64,000 nucleotides of DNA, taken from positions 51,160-115,159 of the forward strand of contig NZ_JAIQZM010000020.1 of the NCBI RefSeq assembly GCF_023333595.1. The letters are read 5' to 3'. Source of the DNA: Argonema galeatum A003/A1. GTDB lineage: Bacteria > Cyanobacteriota > Cyanobacteriia > Cyanobacteriales > Aerosakkonemataceae. Position numbers and translations under genes: made by a program. Shown in pieces: positions 24,950 to 33,372 of this stretch. How positions within the stretch are numbered: the stretch's first letter is position 1; every line of letters starts with the position of its first letter. Under the pieces are notes generated by a model. That model did not search any database. It was not told where the DNA came from and saw only the letters and a program-made list of their open reading frames with translations.

Positions 24950-26953
24950 ATGCTGGCTCTCCTGAAAACGATCCGAGAAGTCATTGCCCATTGGTGGTCA
25001 GAGTTCACACTCCAGACGCGGCTGATGGCAGCGGCCACCTTAGTAGTCTCCTTGCTTATGAGTGGCCTAACCTTTTGGGCTGTCAACACAATCCAGCAGG
25101 ATGCTCAACTCAATGACACCCGCTTCGGTCGGGACTTGGGGCTGCTGCTGGCAGCCAATGTAGCGCCCTTAGTTGCAGAAAACAATCTGACTGAGGTCGC
25201 CAAATATTCCCAACGCTTCTACGGCAGCACCACCAGCGTGCGCTATATGCTTTATGCGGATGAAGCTGGGAAGATTTTCTTCGGTCTTCCCTTTTGGGAA
25301 TCAGAGGTGCAAACTTCTCTCACCATTGAGCGTCGGATTCAGCTGCCAGCTGATTGGGCTGATAATCCTGAGTTGACAATGATGCGGCAGCACATCACCC
25401 CGAACGGAACAGTCACGGATGTGTTTGTCCCTTTAACTCACGAAGGCAAGTATCTGGGCGTTTTGGCGATTGGGATTAATCCCAATCCGACTGTGGTCAC
25501 TTCCTCAAATCTGACGCGGGATGTGACGATCGCAGTTTTTGTCTCCATCTGGGTAATGGTGATTCTCGGTGCCGTTTTCAACGCGCTGACAATCACCAAA
25601 CCAATTAAAGAGTTGCTGGTGGGGGTGAAAAACATTGCCGCCGGTAACTTTAAGCAGCGGATTGACCTGCCGCTGGGAGGAGAACTGGGCGAGTTAATCT
25701 ACAGTTTCAACGAAATGGCCGAACGCCTGAAAAGTTATGAAGAGCAAAATATTGAGGAACTGACATCGGAAAAAGCTAAGCTAGAAACGCTGGTTTCGAC
25801 GATCGCAGATGGCGCAGTTTTGCTTTCCACCAGTTTGCAAGTAATTTTAGTCAATCCCACCGCCAGCCGTATGTTTGGCTGGGAGGGCGTTGATGTTGTC
25901 GGGGCTAATGTCCTGCACTATTTGCCTTCCCAAGTATCCGTAGAACTAACACGCCCTTTATACCAGATGGCGGCAGGCAATGGCTACAAGGAAGGTGCCG
26001 AGTTCCGACTTACCCTCACTGAGCCTACAGACCGCACCGTTCGCATTCTACTCACCAATGTTCTCGACCAGCACCGGGAGAGCATAAAGGGGATTGCGAT
26101 GACGGTGCAGGATATTACCCGCGAGGTGCAATTAAACGAAGCTAAAAGCAATTTCATCAGCAACGTTTCTCACGAGCTGAGAACTCCCCTGTTCAACATC
26201 AAATCTTTTATCGAAACTCTGCACGAATACGGTGAAGACCTCAGCGAAGAACAGCGGCGCGAGTTTCTGGAAACTGCCAATAACGAAACAGACCGCCTCA
26301 CCCGCCTCGTCAACGACGTTCTCGATTTGTCGCGCTTGGAATCTTCCTGCCGAATTTATCACTTGGAGGCAGTAGATATCGTCTTGCCTATAGAACAAAC
26401 CCTGCGAACTTATCAGCTCAACGCTCGCGATAAAGGCATCGAGCTGCGAAAGGAAGTTCGCCCCGACCTGCCGTTGGTTTTAGGTAACTACGACCTCCTG
26501 CTGCAAGTCTTTGCCAATTTAGTTGGCAATGCGCTCAAATTTACTGAATCTGGAGGGCAGGTGGCAATCCGCGCTTATTTAATAGAAGAGGAGTTAGAAA
26601 TCAAACAGCAAGAAGAAACTCATCACTCAAAACTGTCTCCCATAGTGCGAATTGAAATTTCCGATACGGGAATCGGCATTGCACCCGAAGATCAGCACGC
26701 GATATTCGATCGCTTTTTCCGTGTAGAAAATCGGGTTCATACCCTGGAAGGAACTGGTCTGGGACTTTCAATTGTCCGCAATATCATTGAAAAGCATCAC
26801 ACCAAAATACACCTGAGCAGTGACGTTGGCATCGGTACAACTTTCTGGTTCGATTTAGCAGTTTTTCAAGAAAAAACTCCACTTGTACATAATCAGCCGC
26901 TTGTTGAAGCGCCACCGTTACCGGAAAGCACCACTACTGCGAGTTTATCTTAG
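24950..26953 (+). CDS. nblS: Sensor histidine kinase NblS (Hik33/DspA type)
   Basis: 667 residues: TM1 (about 23-45), a sensory loop of about 150 residues, TM2 (about 190-212), HAMP (TITKPIKELLVGVKNIAAGN), PAS (about 275-390), HisKA with the acceptor His 408 in SHELRTPLFNIKSF, and a HATPase with NLVGNALKFTE, DTGIGIAPED and GTGLGLSIV. Length, N-terminus and the purD neighbour fit NblS, the conserved kinase controlling light, nutrient and phycobilisome-degradation responses, commonly through RpaB and SrrA (established in Synechococcus). It acts at the cytoplasmic or thylakoid membrane. Confidence 0.92.
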   Translation: MLALLKTIREVIAHWWSEFTLQTRLMAAATLVVSLLMSGLTFWAVNTIQQDAQLNDTRFGRDLGLLLAANVAPLVAENNLTEVAKYSQRFYGSTTSVRYMLYADEAGKIFFGLPFWESEVQTSLTIERRIQLPADWADNPELTMMRQHITPNGTVTDVFVPLTHEGKYLGVLAIGINPNPTVVTSSNLTRDVTIAVFVSIWVMVILGAVFNALTITKPIKELLVGVKNIAAGNFKQRIDLPLGGELGELIYSFNEMAERLKSYEEQNIEELTSEKAKLETLVSTIADGAVLLSTSLQVILVNPTASRMFGWEGVDVVGANVLHYLPSQVSVELTRPLYQMAAGNGYKEGAEFRLTLTEPTDRTVRILLTNVLDQHRESIKGIAMTVQDITREVQLNEAKSNFISNVSHELRTPLFNIKSFIETLHEYGEDLSEEQRREFLETANNETDRLTRLVNDVLDLSRLESSCRIYHLEAVDIVLPIEQTLRTYQLNARDKGIELRKEVRPDLPLVLGNYDLLLQVFANLVGNALKFTESGGQVAIRAYLIEEELEIKQQEETHHSKLSPIVRIEISDTGIGIAPEDQHAIFDRFFRVENRVHTLEGTGLGLSIVRNIIEKHHTKIHLSSDVGIGTTFWFDLAVFQEKTPLVHNQPLVEAPPLPESTTTASLS

Positions 26954-27010
26954 AGGTTCGATTATGCGTTACGGCTGTTGCCTAACGCACCCTACGAATC
27001 TGCGATCGAT

Positions 27011-27286
27011 TCACTCTCCATCAGTGCGCCGAATCAAGTAACGGACTTCTTCAAGTAAAATATTAAACCTTTGATCGCTTTCGGCTTGGCGTTGTTTAAT
27101 TAATTCCATATCTCGCTGATTCTGTGCCGCTAATTGTAGCAAAGCTTGAGCCGTTATTCTCAAACCATCGATACTCTCACGCATCTCACCCATACTCTCA
27201 CGCATCTCACCCATACTCTCACGCATCTCACTAACGCTTGAAGCTAACTCATCAACCATTACATCTGTCCATCGTTCTACTGCCAT
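27011..27286 (-). CDS. Small coiled-coil protein with tandem RESMGEM units
   Basis: 91 residues. Residues about 18-41 repeat the heptad-like unit MRESMGE three times, encoded by a 21-bp tandem DNA repeat, followed by ALLQLAAQNQRDMELIKQRQ and DQRFNILLEEVRYLIRR, continuous helix. It resembles the short coiled-coil proteins often found in cyanobacterial genomes with variable repeat number. No enzymatic motif or membrane span; function unknown. Confidence 0.65.
   Translation of the reverse strand: MAVERWTDVMVDELASSVSEMRESMGEMRESMGEMRESIDGLRITAQALLQLAAQNQRDMELIKQRQAESDQRFNILLEEVRYLIRRTDGE
27173..27235 (-). repeat. Three 21-bp tandem repeats
   Basis: Unit ACTCTCACGCATCTCACCCAT, in frame within the coiled-coil gene. 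Each unit adds seven residues, so copy-number change would lengthen the coiled coil by two helical turns without a frameshift. Confidence 0.9.
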
Positions 27287-27323
27287 TTGCTTTTCTCAAT
27301 ATTTCGCTACACATTTAATTTTA

Positions 27324-27632
27324 CTAAAACAAAGACCTAATTATGCTCTCAAACAACTGACACAGCGATCGGCTACTATCGGGACGCGGGTTAACCTCTG
27401 GGTCGGGTTGAGAGCTGTTGTGGTAGAGGGTGCATTCTCTGGCGAAGGGGCGCTGGGGATAGGTGCAGGTATCGTCTGTATGGTAAGTGCAGCTGTCGCA
27501 TAAATACTCGTCTCCAGTCGCTCGGTATAAAGGTATCCCTGGATGACCGTGAGCTTTTAGAACTATGCGGCAGTGGGGACAGGTGACTGCCTGCGCTTGA
27601 ATGAGTTGGTGACAGCGAGGGCAATTTGGCAT
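27324..27632 (-). CDS. Zinc-ribbon protein, paralogue 1
   Basis: 102 residues from ATG 27632 (an upstream TTG adds eight). The N-terminus MPNCPRCHQLIQAQ and VTCPHCRIVLKAHGHPGIPL form a CxxC/CxxC zinc ribbon. A second Cys set, CDSCTYHTDDTCTYPQRPF and ECTLYH, follows. The C-terminus SLCQLFESIIRSLF is a short hydrophobic helix. It is about 75% similar to the next gene upstream, with duplicated flanks. Role unknown; such proteins probably bind Zn or Fe. Confidence 0.75.
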   Translation of the reverse strand: MPNCPRCHQLIQAQAVTCPHCRIVLKAHGHPGIPLYRATGDEYLCDSCTYHTDDTCTYPQRPFARECTLYHNSSQPDPEVNPRPDSSRSLCQLFESIIRSLF

Positions 27633-27676
27633 TGCTGCGATCGTGTGAATTAGCAATATATATTAGCTAGATTAGC

Positions 27677-28030
27677 CTACCGGGATAAGCTAATCAGTAA
27701 ACTGAGAAGGATTAAACCAACCAATATTAGCCAAATTAGGTTTCTGTCAAACCACAGACGTAGAGATTTGCTGGTATCGGGACGCGGGTTAAGCTCCGGT
27801 TCGGGTTGAAAGCGGTTGTGGTAGAGCGTACATTCTTTGGCAAAGGGGCGCTGGGGATAGGTACAGGTATCGTCTGCATGGTAAGTGCAGCTGTCGCATA
27901 AATACTCTTTTCCAGTCGCTCGGTGTAAAGGTATACCGGGATGACCGTGAGCTTTCAGAACCAAGCGACAGTGGGGACAGGTGACTGCTTGCGCTTTAAC
28001 GGGTTGGTGACAGCGGGGGCAATTTGGCAT
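27677..28030 (-). CDS. Zinc-ribbon protein, paralogue 2, with C-terminal membrane helix
   Basis: 117 residues from ATG 28030. The Cys pattern is the same as in paralogue 1 (MPNCPRCHQPVKAQ, CPHCRLVLKAHGHPG, CDSCTYHADDTCTYP), but the tail is longer and ends in LIWLILVGLILLSLLISL, a clear tail anchor. The pair arose by tandem duplication including the leader GATTAGCAATATATATTAGC. The tail difference suggests one soluble or loosely bound form and one membrane-anchored form. Confidence 0.75.
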   Translation of the reverse strand: MPNCPRCHQPVKAQAVTCPHCRLVLKAHGHPGIPLHRATGKEYLCDSCTYHADDTCTYPQRPFAKECTLYHNRFQPEPELNPRPDTSKSLRLWFDRNLIWLILVGLILLSLLISLSR

Positions 28031-28060
28031 TGCTGCTAGAGGGCGAATTAGCAATATATA

Positions 28061-28372
28061 TTAGCTAGTTATAGGAAATTTCCGCACTTGATACTCGCCG
28101 GACTCAACCATCTGATAGGAGTTTCCCATCTGTTGGGCAAATTGCTGTTCGGTTCGGTCTAACAAGTCTTGGGAAACCGATCGCCACTGTTCGCGGGTGG
28201 CCCAGCGAATCACAAAAATAACTTCCGTCAGTTCGGTAGGATCGATCCAAACTTCTTTACTCAAGAATCCACCACAGCTCGTTAGCACGGTTGTCCAGAT
28301 TTCGGCATCCTTCTGAATAAACTCTTCCCGCCGTTCGGGAGTAACCTTAAATTTAAGCCATTCGATAACCAT
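28061..28372 (-). CDS. TIGR03792-type ABM-fold protein
   Basis: 103 residues from ATG 28372 (GTG 28402 would add ten). The sequence MVIEWLKFKVTPERREEFIQ, WTTVLTSCGGFLSKEVWIDP and VIFVIRWATREQWRSV matches a cyanobacterial family of ferredoxin-like dimeric alpha/beta-barrel proteins related to antibiotic-biosynthesis monooxygenases. No substrate is known. It lies 30 nt upstream of the zinc-ribbon pair, on the same strand, so co-transcription is possible. Confidence 0.75.
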   Translation of the reverse strand: MVIEWLKFKVTPERREEFIQKDAEIWTTVLTSCGGFLSKEVWIDPTELTEVIFVIRWATREQWRSVSQDLLDRTEQQFAQQMGNSYQMVESGEYQVRKFPITS

Positions 28373-28510
28373 TAGGAGAACCTCGACCGAAGCTGTAGGC
28401 ACGTCGGCAAATTTGACACAATGGTACTGGATGCCGGAACGCTAAGATTCCAGCATACATTTACGGGCTACATTCAGTCGCCCTTTTGGACTAAGTGAGT
28501 GGAAGGCAGC

Positions 28511-28834
28511 ATGGACAGCAACAACTGGATGAAGCAGTTACTATTGATTGGTGTGGGCACGACATCTTTGGTAGCGGAAAAAATTCGCGAAGTGAGCGAC
28601 GAATGGGTGAAGGACGGCAAGATCGATCCAGAACAAGCCAAAGGAATGGTCGATGATTTGATGCAGCAGTTAAAGGGCGACCAGGGAAATTTTGAAGTTC
28701 AGATGCAACGGCAGATACGCAATATGATGCAGGATCTGGGTGTTCCCCGTCAGTCTGAGGTAGATGAGTTGCGGGGTCGCATTGACCGTCTGGAGCGTCA
28801 GGTGCGGGATTTGGAGAATAAGCTCTGGCGTTGA
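28511..28834 (+). CDS. Phasin-like helical protein
   Basis: 107 residues from ATG 28511, preceded by GGAAGG. The N-terminal hydrophobic helix (NNWMKQLLLIGVGTTSLVAE) is followed by DGKIDPEQAKGMVDDLMQQL and a leucine-zipper-like coiled coil ELRGRIDRLERQVRDLENKL. The layout is that of the phasin-like/PhaF-type family annotated in many cyanobacteria. A polyhydroxyalkanoate link is not supported by neighbours. The FKBP gene follows 54 nt downstream. Confidence 0.75.
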   Translation: MDSNNWMKQLLLIGVGTTSLVAEKIREVSDEWVKDGKIDPEQAKGMVDDLMQQLKGDQGNFEVQMQRQIRNMMQDLGVPRQSEVDELRGRIDRLERQVRDLENKLWR

Positions 28835-28888
28835 TAAAAGCTGATAGGATTTGAGATCTCAGCTGCAAAGAGATAGGGAGGACTGGTT

Positions 28889-29434
28889 TTGAAAGAAATT
28901 CTCATCAGTTTAGGGATGGTGCTGGCTTTTGGGTTGATTTTGGTGTTGGCTCAAATTAGCAGCCCTCAAAGCATAGCTAACGCATCTGAACTGACCCAAA
29001 CTCAGCCTATAAGCGTAAGCTCAACAATTAACAAAATTTTGGTTGCAGATAACACAATGTCAAGTGCAGAAAACGCCAATCCAGGGAATGAAGAGACTGT
29101 CACAACTCCATCTGGACTGAAATACATTGATTTAGTGCCGGGAACAGGGGCAACTCCCAAAGCTGGTCAGACAGTGATCGTACATTACACTGGGACTCTG
29201 GAGGATGGGACGAAGTTTGATAGTTCGCGCGATCGCAATCAGCCTTTCTCCTTCCCCCTGGGACGCGGACAGGTGATCAAAGGCTGGGACGAAGGGATCG
29301 CCGATATGAGAGTCGGCGGACGTCGTAAGTTAATTATTCCCCCAGAGTTGGGTTATGGCGCTAGAGGTGCCGGTGGTGTCATTCCTCCCAATGCAACGCT
29401 TATTTTTGATGTGGAATTGTTGAGGATTAGTTGA
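28889..29434 (+). CDS. FKBP-type peptidyl-prolyl isomerase, membrane-anchored or exported
   Basis: 181 residues. TTG 28889 follows AGGGAGGA. The N-terminus ([19 protein letters not shown]) is a signal or anchor helix, then a Ser/Thr-rich linker, then the FKBP domain (about 75-181) with [52 protein letters not shown] and [14 protein letters not shown]. The active-site residues (Tyr, Phe, Asp, Trp) are all present. It probably assists folding in the periplasm or thylakoid lumen. Confidence 0.93.
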   Translation: MKEILISLGMVLAFGLILVLAQISSPQSIANASELTQTQPISVSSTINKILVADNTMSSAENANPGNEETVTTPSGLKYIDLVPGTGATPKAGQTVIVHYTGTLEDGTKFDSSRDRNQPFSFPLGRGQVIKGWDEGIADMRVGGRRKLIIPPELGYGARGAGGVIPPNATLIFDVELLRIS

Positions 29435-29616
29435 CAAGAAAATTGGCCTCTTCCAGTTGGTTGGAATTATTACCTATGGGGAGAGGCCATAATATCGTGT
29501 CTGGTTGGATCGTTAGCATTTATTGTGATATCGCCTTTTTGGGTTTTGGCGAGGAGTGCGATCGCTGTACCCATCCACTCTTGGTTCACCTAAGTCATAA
29601 TTTGACATCCTCCCAC

Positions 29617-29643
29617 CGCTAATTCGGAGTACCGAATATAGCG
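29617..29643 (-). ncRNA. Hairpin at the tnpB 3' end (probable right end / omega-RNA segment)
   Basis: On the minus strand the stem CGCTATATTCGG-TACT-CCGAATTAGCG (one bulged T) overlaps the last codons and the stop of tnpB. In IS200/IS605 elements the right-end hairpin and the omega-RNA lie exactly here. Similar hairpins recur at 34743-34769 and 34785-34811. The RNA is inferred; the structure is directly visible. Confidence 0.55.
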
Positions 29644-30890
29644 GGGGATTCCAAAGATTGCTCTTTGGGCTTCCTCTTTCTACGAGTCGGCTTACTTAAT
29701 TGAGTTTCCCCAACTAAACAGAGGTCGTTCTCTCCAAAGGCGTTAATTTCCGTCTGCCCGACGGTATTTTTCAACATTTTACTTAAGATGGATAGCGCAA
29801 TATTTAGAATATTAATGGCGGCGTTCCAATCTCGATCTTGAATATGCCCACAATTGGGGCATTGATGGGTTCTGGTGCTTAAGGTTTTCTTAACTACTAC
29901 ACCGCAATTAGAACAATCCTGCGATGTATAGTTCGGAGGGACAGCTACAACTGGCACTCCAAATACTTGACCGAAATATTCAAGCCATTGTCTAAACATC
30001 GACCAAGAAGCATCACTAATTGATTTAGCTAAACGATGATTCTTCACCATATTTCGCACCTGTAAGTCTTCAATGGCTACCAAGTCACTAGACTGGATTA
30101 CGCACCTTGCTAATTTTATAACAAAGTCTTTACGCTGCCTTTCAACTTTTAGGTGTTTCCTCCCCAACCGATTCTTGGCTTTACTTCTATTTTTTGACCC
30201 AATATTTTTCCTGGAAAGTTGCCGCTGCGCTCTTTTGAGAGACTTTTCACCTTTCCTTAAAAAGCGAGGGTTTTCTATTTGATTCCCCTCTGAATCCGTA
30301 TAGAAATAATTTAACCCAACATCTAGCCCTAGCATTCGGCCTGTCAATTCATGAGTTTCTTTCCTTTCGTAATTAATGCAAAACTGCACATAATATCCAT
30401 CAGAACGACGAACTATTCTGACTCGTTTAATCTGACTGATTTGGTAGAAATGCAAATCTCTGGTTCCCCAGAGTTTAAAAGTACCTGCACCGAATTTGTC
30501 GGTAAAAGTGATGTATCTTTTATCATCCGACAACTTCCAGCCACAAGTTTTGTATTCAATTGATGCTCTGGTCTGCAACTGTTTAAATTTGGGATACCCT
30601 TTCTGACCAGATATCTTTTTCTTGCAGTTATCAAAGAATTTTGAGATCCCTATCCAAGCACGTTCCGCCATTGCTTGACGTGCCATTGAGTTAAGTTTTT
30701 TAACCCAAGGGAATTCGGGATTGTCAGCCAGAACTTTGCAGTATTTGTTCAAGTCCATGCCGTTTACGCCGGGATTATCCATCCAGTATCGTAAAACTTT
30801 ATTCCGTACAAAAAGCCCAGTCCGCAACATCTCATCAAGGATGCGGTACTGGGCTTCTGTTCCTTTTAGCTTTGCTGAGTAAACTAGCAT
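29619..30890 (-). CDS. tnpB: TnpB RNA-guided nuclease of an IS200/IS605-family element
   Basis: 423 residues from ATG 30890 (MLVYSAKLKG). The RuvC-type triad is intact: GLDVG (Asp), AIEDLQVRN (Glu) and QDRDWNAAINI (Asp), with the zinc finger CSNCG and CPNCG between the last two. The N-terminal RNA/TAM-binding region and a Lys/Arg-rich middle (KGEKSLKRAQRQLSRK) are present, so it looks functional. No tnpA is adjacent, so movement would need a transposase in trans. It ends in the 29617-29643 hairpin. Confidence 0.95.
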   Translation of the reverse strand: MLVYSAKLKGTEAQYRILDEMLRTGLFVRNKVLRYWMDNPGVNGMDLNKYCKVLADNPEFPWVKKLNSMARQAMAERAWIGISKFFDNCKKKISGQKGYPKFKQLQTRASIEYKTCGWKLSDDKRYITFTDKFGAGTFKLWGTRDLHFYQISQIKRVRIVRRSDGYYVQFCINYERKETHELTGRMLGLDVGLNYFYTDSEGNQIENPRFLRKGEKSLKRAQRQLSRKNIGSKNRSKAKNRLGRKHLKVERQRKDFVIKLARCVIQSSDLVAIEDLQVRNMVKNHRLAKSISDASWSMFRQWLEYFGQVFGVPVVAVPPNYTSQDCSNCGVVVKKTLSTRTHQCPNCGHIQDRDWNAAINILNIALSILSKMLKNTVGQTEINAFGENDLCLVGETQLSKPTRRKRKPKEQSLESPAIFGTPN

Positions 30891-30931
30891 TTTATAGAAA
30901 ACGCAGACTATAAATACAGTAGCATGATTTG

Positions 30932-30964
30932 TTAAAATTGGGTACATCGAGTACCCAATTTTAA
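30932..30964. repeat. Perfect 14-bp hairpin upstream of tnpB
   Basis: Arms TTAAAATTGGGTAC and its exact complement flank ATCGA. A second stem CGCCA/TGGCG follows at about 30980-30997. They lie between tnpB and the antitoxin gene, where the left end of the element is expected, and are good candidates for left-end structures. Confidence 0.55.
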
Positions 30965-31047
30965 CCCGCCTTTCATCCCCCGCCAATCAGATATGGCGAG
31001 GGTCTTCCCGGCGGATTAGATAAAAAATCGTGATTATTGTGAATTCT

Positions 31048-31311
31048 ATGGATGCCACTAAAGCGATTGACACTCAAGTAACATTGCCAGTGGAGTTATA
31101 TCAAGCTCTAGCCCTACAAGCCCAGGTACATGGACATTCTATAAGTGGCGAGATTGTAGCGCTGCTGACTCCTCTGCTAACGCAAGCATCCACTGAACTA
31201 GCTCAGGAATTTGCAGCTTGGGAAGCAGCAAGTGATGAGGACTGGCTAAGTATGGAAGCGACACTGGCATCTGTAGACGCGGTAGCACATTCCCGTATGG
31301 TGGAGAATTAG
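31048..31311 (+). CDS. Ribbon-helix-helix-type antitoxin
   Basis: 87 residues from ATG 31048 (GTG 31030 would add six). The N-terminal IDTQVTLPVELYQALALQAQ and GHSISGEIVALLTPLL fit a beta-strand plus two-helix RHH fold that would bind the operon operator; the acidic C-terminus (EFAAWEAASDEDWLSMEA) would cap the toxin. The stop is immediately followed by the toxin ATG with no gap. It lies just outside the tnpB element. Confidence 0.8.
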   Translation: MDATKAIDTQVTLPVELYQALALQAQVHGHSISGEIVALLTPLLTQASTELAQEFAAWEAASDEDWLSMEATLASVDAVAHSRMVEN

Positions 31312-31659
31312 ATGGCTAGAGGAGACGTTTTCCTGATTAGTTTGCCGGAGTCAGATCGGCGAGAGGAAAAGGGTAATCGTCCAGCGATTGCAGTACAAAC
31401 AGATGTGGCAACTTCTCCGATGTTGATGATTGTTCCGGTTACGTCTTCTCTAGGGGCATTACGGTTTCCATTTACAGTGAAGATTGAGCCATCGGAACTG
31501 AATGGTTTAACTTTACCTTCCGTGGCGATCGTATTTCAGATGCGGGCGATCGACCCCAAGCGCATAATTCGGAAAATTGGTGAGTTAGAGTTGGAATATT
31601 TAGCACAGGTCGATACAGAAATTTGGCGGATGTTGAAGCCCAAAGAAGCTGAAGAGTAA
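31312..31659 (+). CDS. MazF/PemK-type endoribonuclease toxin
   Basis: 115 residues with the PemK/MazF layout: RGDVFLISLPESDRREEKGN, RPAIAVQTD, MLMIVPVTSS, LPSVAIVFQMRAIDPKRI and GELELEYLAQVD. The conserved Arg of RPAI and the Thr/Ser of VPVTSS correspond to the RNA-cleaving site. It is coupled to the RHH antitoxin (0-nt gap). It probably cleaves mRNA when the antitoxin is lost. Confidence 0.92.
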   Translation: MARGDVFLISLPESDRREEKGNRPAIAVQTDVATSPMLMIVPVTSSLGALRFPFTVKIEPSELNGLTLPSVAIVFQMRAIDPKRIIRKIGELELEYLAQVDTEIWRMLKPKEAEE

Positions 31660-31740
31660 GGCGCGATCGCTATTCGTGCGGTCGGCAATTTCAAACCTTC
31701 AAGCCTGACCAGTTAACCACAACATTCACTCCTCAACGAA

Positions 31741-31761
31741 AGCACGGTCAAAGACCGTGCT
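31741..31761 (+). terminator. Hairpin after the toxin gene
   Basis: Arms AGCACGGTC and GACCGTGCT around AAA, about 80 nt past the toxin stop. It is stable but lacks a T-run, so termination is plausible rather than shown. Confidence 0.4.
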
Positions 31762-31781
31762 GAGTATAGCTAGGGACTAGG

Positions 31782-31880
31782 CTTCGACGTTCGACGTTCG
31801 GCGAGCGCTCAGCCGAACGGGGCTAGGGTAAGAAGGGGCTATAATCAAGGGCTTCGACGTGAGCGCTCAGCCGAACGGTT
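31782..31880. repeat. GAGCGCTCAGCCGAACG repeats
   Basis: Two copies of CTTCGACG...GAGCGCTCAGCCGAACG (about 31780-31820 and 31850-31880). The first includes the dyad CGTTCGGC/GCCGAACG around AGCGCT. It looks like an intergenic palindromic repeat family. The remaining 31660-31929 interval has no gene. Confidence 0.65.
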
Positions 31881-31929
31881 TCAGGAATTAAGAATGTCCT
31901 AACCGCCCTGGCGGTTGCTATATAATTTG

Positions 31930-33270
31930 TCATTTCGCTAAATTTCTAAACTGTGTAATCTGCGGATTGAACAAAAGTTTAATTGTTCCTGTCGGGCCAT
32001 TACGATGTTTGGCGATAATTGCTTCGGCAATATCTCTATCTGGAGAATCCGGGTTGTAGTAGGAATCTCTGTAAAGCATGATCACTAAATCAGCGTCTTG
32101 CTCGATCGAACCGGATTCTCTCAAATCAGACAGCATCGGTCGCTTATTTGTACGGGATTCAACTCCCCGACTCAGCTGAGATAGGGCAATAACGGGGGTA
32201 TTTAGTTCGCGGGCTAAACCTTTGAGACTTCGCGTAATTTTCGATAATTCTTGCACGCGATTGTCGCTGCCGCCTTCCATCAATTGCAAATAATCTATTA
32301 AAATTAATCCCAACTCACCGCCTTGTTCTGCTTGCAGACGTCGAGCTTGACTACGCATTTCAGTAACAGTAAGATTTGCGGTATCCTCAATAAAAATTGG
32401 CAGAGCAGATAGAATACCAAGTGCGCGACTCAACGATTCCCATTCATTTTGACTGATGCGGCCCGATCGCAGGCGGTTACTTTCAATTCCCGCTTCACTG
32501 GCAAGCATCCGCTGTACGAGTTGTTCTTTCGACATTTCCAGGCTAAAAATAGCGACTGGCAATTTATGCCCAGAGGCGATATTTTGTCCAATATTAATAG
32601 CAAATGACGTTTTTCCCATTGATGGGCGACCGGCGACGATAATCAAATCGGAACGCTGGAAACCGCCTGTCATCGCATCCATGTCGTAGAAATTGCAGGA
32701 GAGTCCCGGCAGAATTGCATTTTCATTACGGCTTTCCAGATCCAGCAAAGTTTGGGTAAGGGTTTCCGAGATGGGAACAAGTCCTTGCTGGGGTCGTTCT
32801 TGGGTGATGCCGAAAACTTCTTGTTCGGCCCGATCGAGAACTATTGGCAATTCGGTGGCTGTTTCGTAACCGAGATCGACTATTTTATGACCGGCATGAA
32901 TTAATTTGCGGCGCAGATATTTATCAGTTACCAGGGTTGCATATTGGTCGATGTTTACCGCTGACACGGTACGATCGACTAGCTGGGCTAATTTATTTTC
33001 ACCCCCCACTTTCTCCAGTTGATTGTTGTCACTAAGCCATACAGCAACGGTCATTAAATCTGTCGGCTTGTTTTGAGCGTGGAGGGACAAAGCCGCTTGA
33101 TAGATAAGTTTATGAGCTTCTAGGGAAAAAGCTTCGGATACGAGTTGGTCTAGCACTCTGCCGATCGCTTCTGGGTCTAGCAGGATGCCTCCCAAAATAG
33201 CTTCTTCCACCTCTACATTTTGAGGAGGGAGGCGATCGCCAATAGGTTGAAAATTGAGTGAGTGAACCAT
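31930..33270 (-). CDS. dnaB: Replicative DNA helicase
   Basis: 446 residues. The N-terminal domain (PPQNVEVEEAILGGILLDPE) recruits primase; the RecA-like domain has Walker A AGRPSMGKTSFA, ISLEMSKEQLVQRMLASEAG, Walker B LGLILIDYLQLM, and the terminal SDLRESGSIEQDADLVIML. It is uninterrupted: no intein, although inteins occur in some cyanobacterial DnaB proteins. rplI lies 102 nt upstream on the same strand, a common rplI-dnaB order. Confidence 0.97.
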   Translation of the reverse strand: MVHSLNFQPIGDRLPPQNVEVEEAILGGILLDPEAIGRVLDQLVSEAFSLEAHKLIYQAALSLHAQNKPTDLMTVAVWLSDNNQLEKVGGENKLAQLVDRTVSAVNIDQYATLVTDKYLRRKLIHAGHKIVDLGYETATELPIVLDRAEQEVFGITQERPQQGLVPISETLTQTLLDLESRNENAILPGLSCNFYDMDAMTGGFQRSDLIIVAGRPSMGKTSFAINIGQNIASGHKLPVAIFSLEMSKEQLVQRMLASEAGIESNRLRSGRISQNEWESLSRALGILSALPIFIEDTANLTVTEMRSQARRLQAEQGGELGLILIDYLQLMEGGSDNRVQELSKITRSLKGLARELNTPVIALSQLSRGVESRTNKRPMLSDLRESGSIEQDADLVIMLYRDSYYNPDSPDRDIAEAIIAKHRNGPTGTIKLLFNPQITQFRNLAK

Positions 33271-33273
33271 AAA

Positions 33274-33369
33274 TAATTTTAGATTTTAGATTTTAGATTT
33301 TAGATTTTATCCTGAGCAATAAGCAATCACTAATGTTAATCCAAAATCCAAAATCCAAAATCCAAAATC
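33274..33369. repeat. TTTTAGA and CCAAAAT heptamer arrays between rplI and dnaB
   Basis: About five TTTTAGA units (33276-33308) and about four CCAAAAT units (33341-33369) fill the rplI-dnaB spacer. They are near complements, so the transcript could fold into a long AU-rich hairpin. Confidence 0.8.
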
Positions 33370-33372
33370 ATT

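Noticed and set aside
29431..29618. Possible short gene after the FKBP gene
   Set aside because: The frame overlaps a family B repeat fragment and the tnpB hairpin, and has no ribosome site.
31930..33270. Intein in DnaB
   Set aside because: The helicase motifs are contiguous and the length (446 residues) is that of an uninterrupted protein.
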